DNA of 64,000 bases from Chloroflexota bacterium. Its GTDB lineage: Bacteria; Chloroflexota; Dehalococcoidia; JACPQD01. The notes beneath the pieces were generated by a model. That model was not told where the DNA came from. It did no database searches and saw nothing but the letters and a program-made list of their open reading frames with translations. Position numbers and translations under genes: made by a program. The stretch lies in assembly GCA_016190665.1 (NCBI GenBank), contig JACPQD010000098.1, positions 1 through 64,000 of the forward strand. Direction: 5' to 3'. How positions within the stretch are numbered: position 1 is the stretch's first letter; the number at the start of each line of letters is the position of its first letter. This document shows positions 63,551 through 64,000 of this stretch, piece by piece.

Positions 63551-64000
63551 TCAATGCCACTCCAGCTCGATATCTCCCAGTCTCACTTTGTCCCCTGGCT
63601 GAGCGCCCGCCCGCTTCAGGGCGCGAACGACCCCCATCCGGGTGAACTGCCGCCACAAGTGAGAGCGCGCCTCCACATTCCCCAGGTCGGCCATCGCGGC
63701 CAGCCGCTCCCCGCGCGGCGAAGCAACCACATACACGCCGTCCTGCCTGGCCACTTTCACGCTCTCCCCGACGGGCTGCGGTCGAAGCACAGCGAGCTCC
63801 CCCTCTTTCCTTTCCTCGACCCGCGGCGCCAGGAGCGAGAGGGTCTCGGCCACCCTGTTCAGGAGATCTCCTACGCCCTCACCCGTAGCCGCTGAGATGA
63901 AAAAGAGAGGCGCCCTAAGCTTCCCGAGCTCGGCCTGGAGCTGCTGCTGCCGCCCCCGGACGTCCGGAAGGTCCATCTTGTTCACCGCGAGGACTTGCGG
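63551..64000 (-). CDS. obgE: Obg-family GTPase, C-terminal part, 5' end outside window
   Basis: The frame is open to base 64000 and 149 residues are visible. They start inside the GTPase domain at QVLAVNKMDLPD (G4 motif NKxD) followed by ISAATGEGVGDLL (G5). The C-terminal OCT domain follows (GVYVVASPRGERLAAMADLGNVEARSHLWRQFTRMGVVRALKRAGAQPGDKVRLGD). Obg binds the 50S subunit and links GTP level to ribosome assembly. The N-terminal glycine-rich domain is not seen. Confidence 0.93.
   Translation of the reverse strand, partial: PQVLAVNKMDLPDVRGRQQQLQAELGKLRAPLFFISAATGEGVGDLLNRVAETLSLLAPRVEERKEGELAVLRPQPVGESVKVARQDGVYVVASPRGERLAAMADLGNVEARSHLWRQFTRMGVVRALKRAGAQPGDKVRLGDIELEWH

Overview
The window looks like a chromosomal segment of a GC-rich bacterium, most likely of the phylum Chloroflexota (Dehalococcoidia or Anaerolineae type). 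The grounds are the zinc-type S14, the unbroken str-S10-spc-alpha-L13/S9 ribosomal cluster running through truA, B12-binding radical SAM proteins, a propeller/Thr-Pro/GYWKNH surface protein, frequent TTG and GTG starts, and intergenic DNA full of short repeats. The assignment is inference; no rRNA or tRNA gene was seen. No phage, transposase or CRISPR array was seen.

Layout. 1-4.3 kb (minus): an acyl-CoA dehydrogenase, a B12-binding radical SAM protein and the start of etfB, consistent with acyl-CoA oxidation feeding electrons to ETF. 4.5-6.0 kb (minus): a 12-helix transporter-like protein fused to a LuxR DNA-binding domain. 6.4-10.2 kb (plus): a large secreted seven-blade propeller protein, then two paralogous 84-86 residue proteins interleaved with two small membrane proteins. 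10.4-32.3 kb (minus): rpsL, rpsG, fusA, tuf, S10, spc and alpha genes with secY, adk, map, infA, rpoA, truA, rplM and rpsI. All lie on one strand behind a near-consensus promoter and a foldable leader, and a perfect 34-bp palindrome follows the last gene.

32.7-38.7 kb: an orphan 95-residue protein divergent from the ribosomal promoter, murJ, an HldE-type nucleotidyltransferase, an FAD dehydrogenase translationally coupled to a membrane protein, and a toxin-antitoxin pair with a frameshifted toxin. 39.0-43.4 kb: a 1461-residue PAS2-GAF6-GGDEF diguanylate cyclase. 43.5-49.7 kb: gap, valS, a GlcD-like FAD oxidase and a MauE/DoxX-like membrane protein. 50-56 kb: an OmpR-type regulator whose 3' end overlaps that of a convergent 7TM histidine kinase, a GH3-like adenylating enzyme just upstream of the kinase, and two paralogous exported proteins. 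57-60.5 kb: a membrane protein read into gyrB, then an RmlC-like epimerase. 60.8-64 kb (minus): a second B12-binding radical SAM protein, nadD and the 3' end of obgE.

The most unusual signal is in the spacers. Tandem heptanucleotides of three kinds (GCTGAnn, GAAGCnn, CATTCnn) recur at about ten places, often beside a 94-bp palindromic element with 11-bp terminal inverted repeats (GGTATGAAAAT). Two copies of that element, 31 kb apart and inverted, differ at one base. Heptads or element copies repeatedly overlap or abut the stop codons of genes (MFS-LuxR, infA, secY, murJ, valS, the first radical SAM gene), so these sequences appear to insert at or grow from gene ends, even inside the ribosomal operon.
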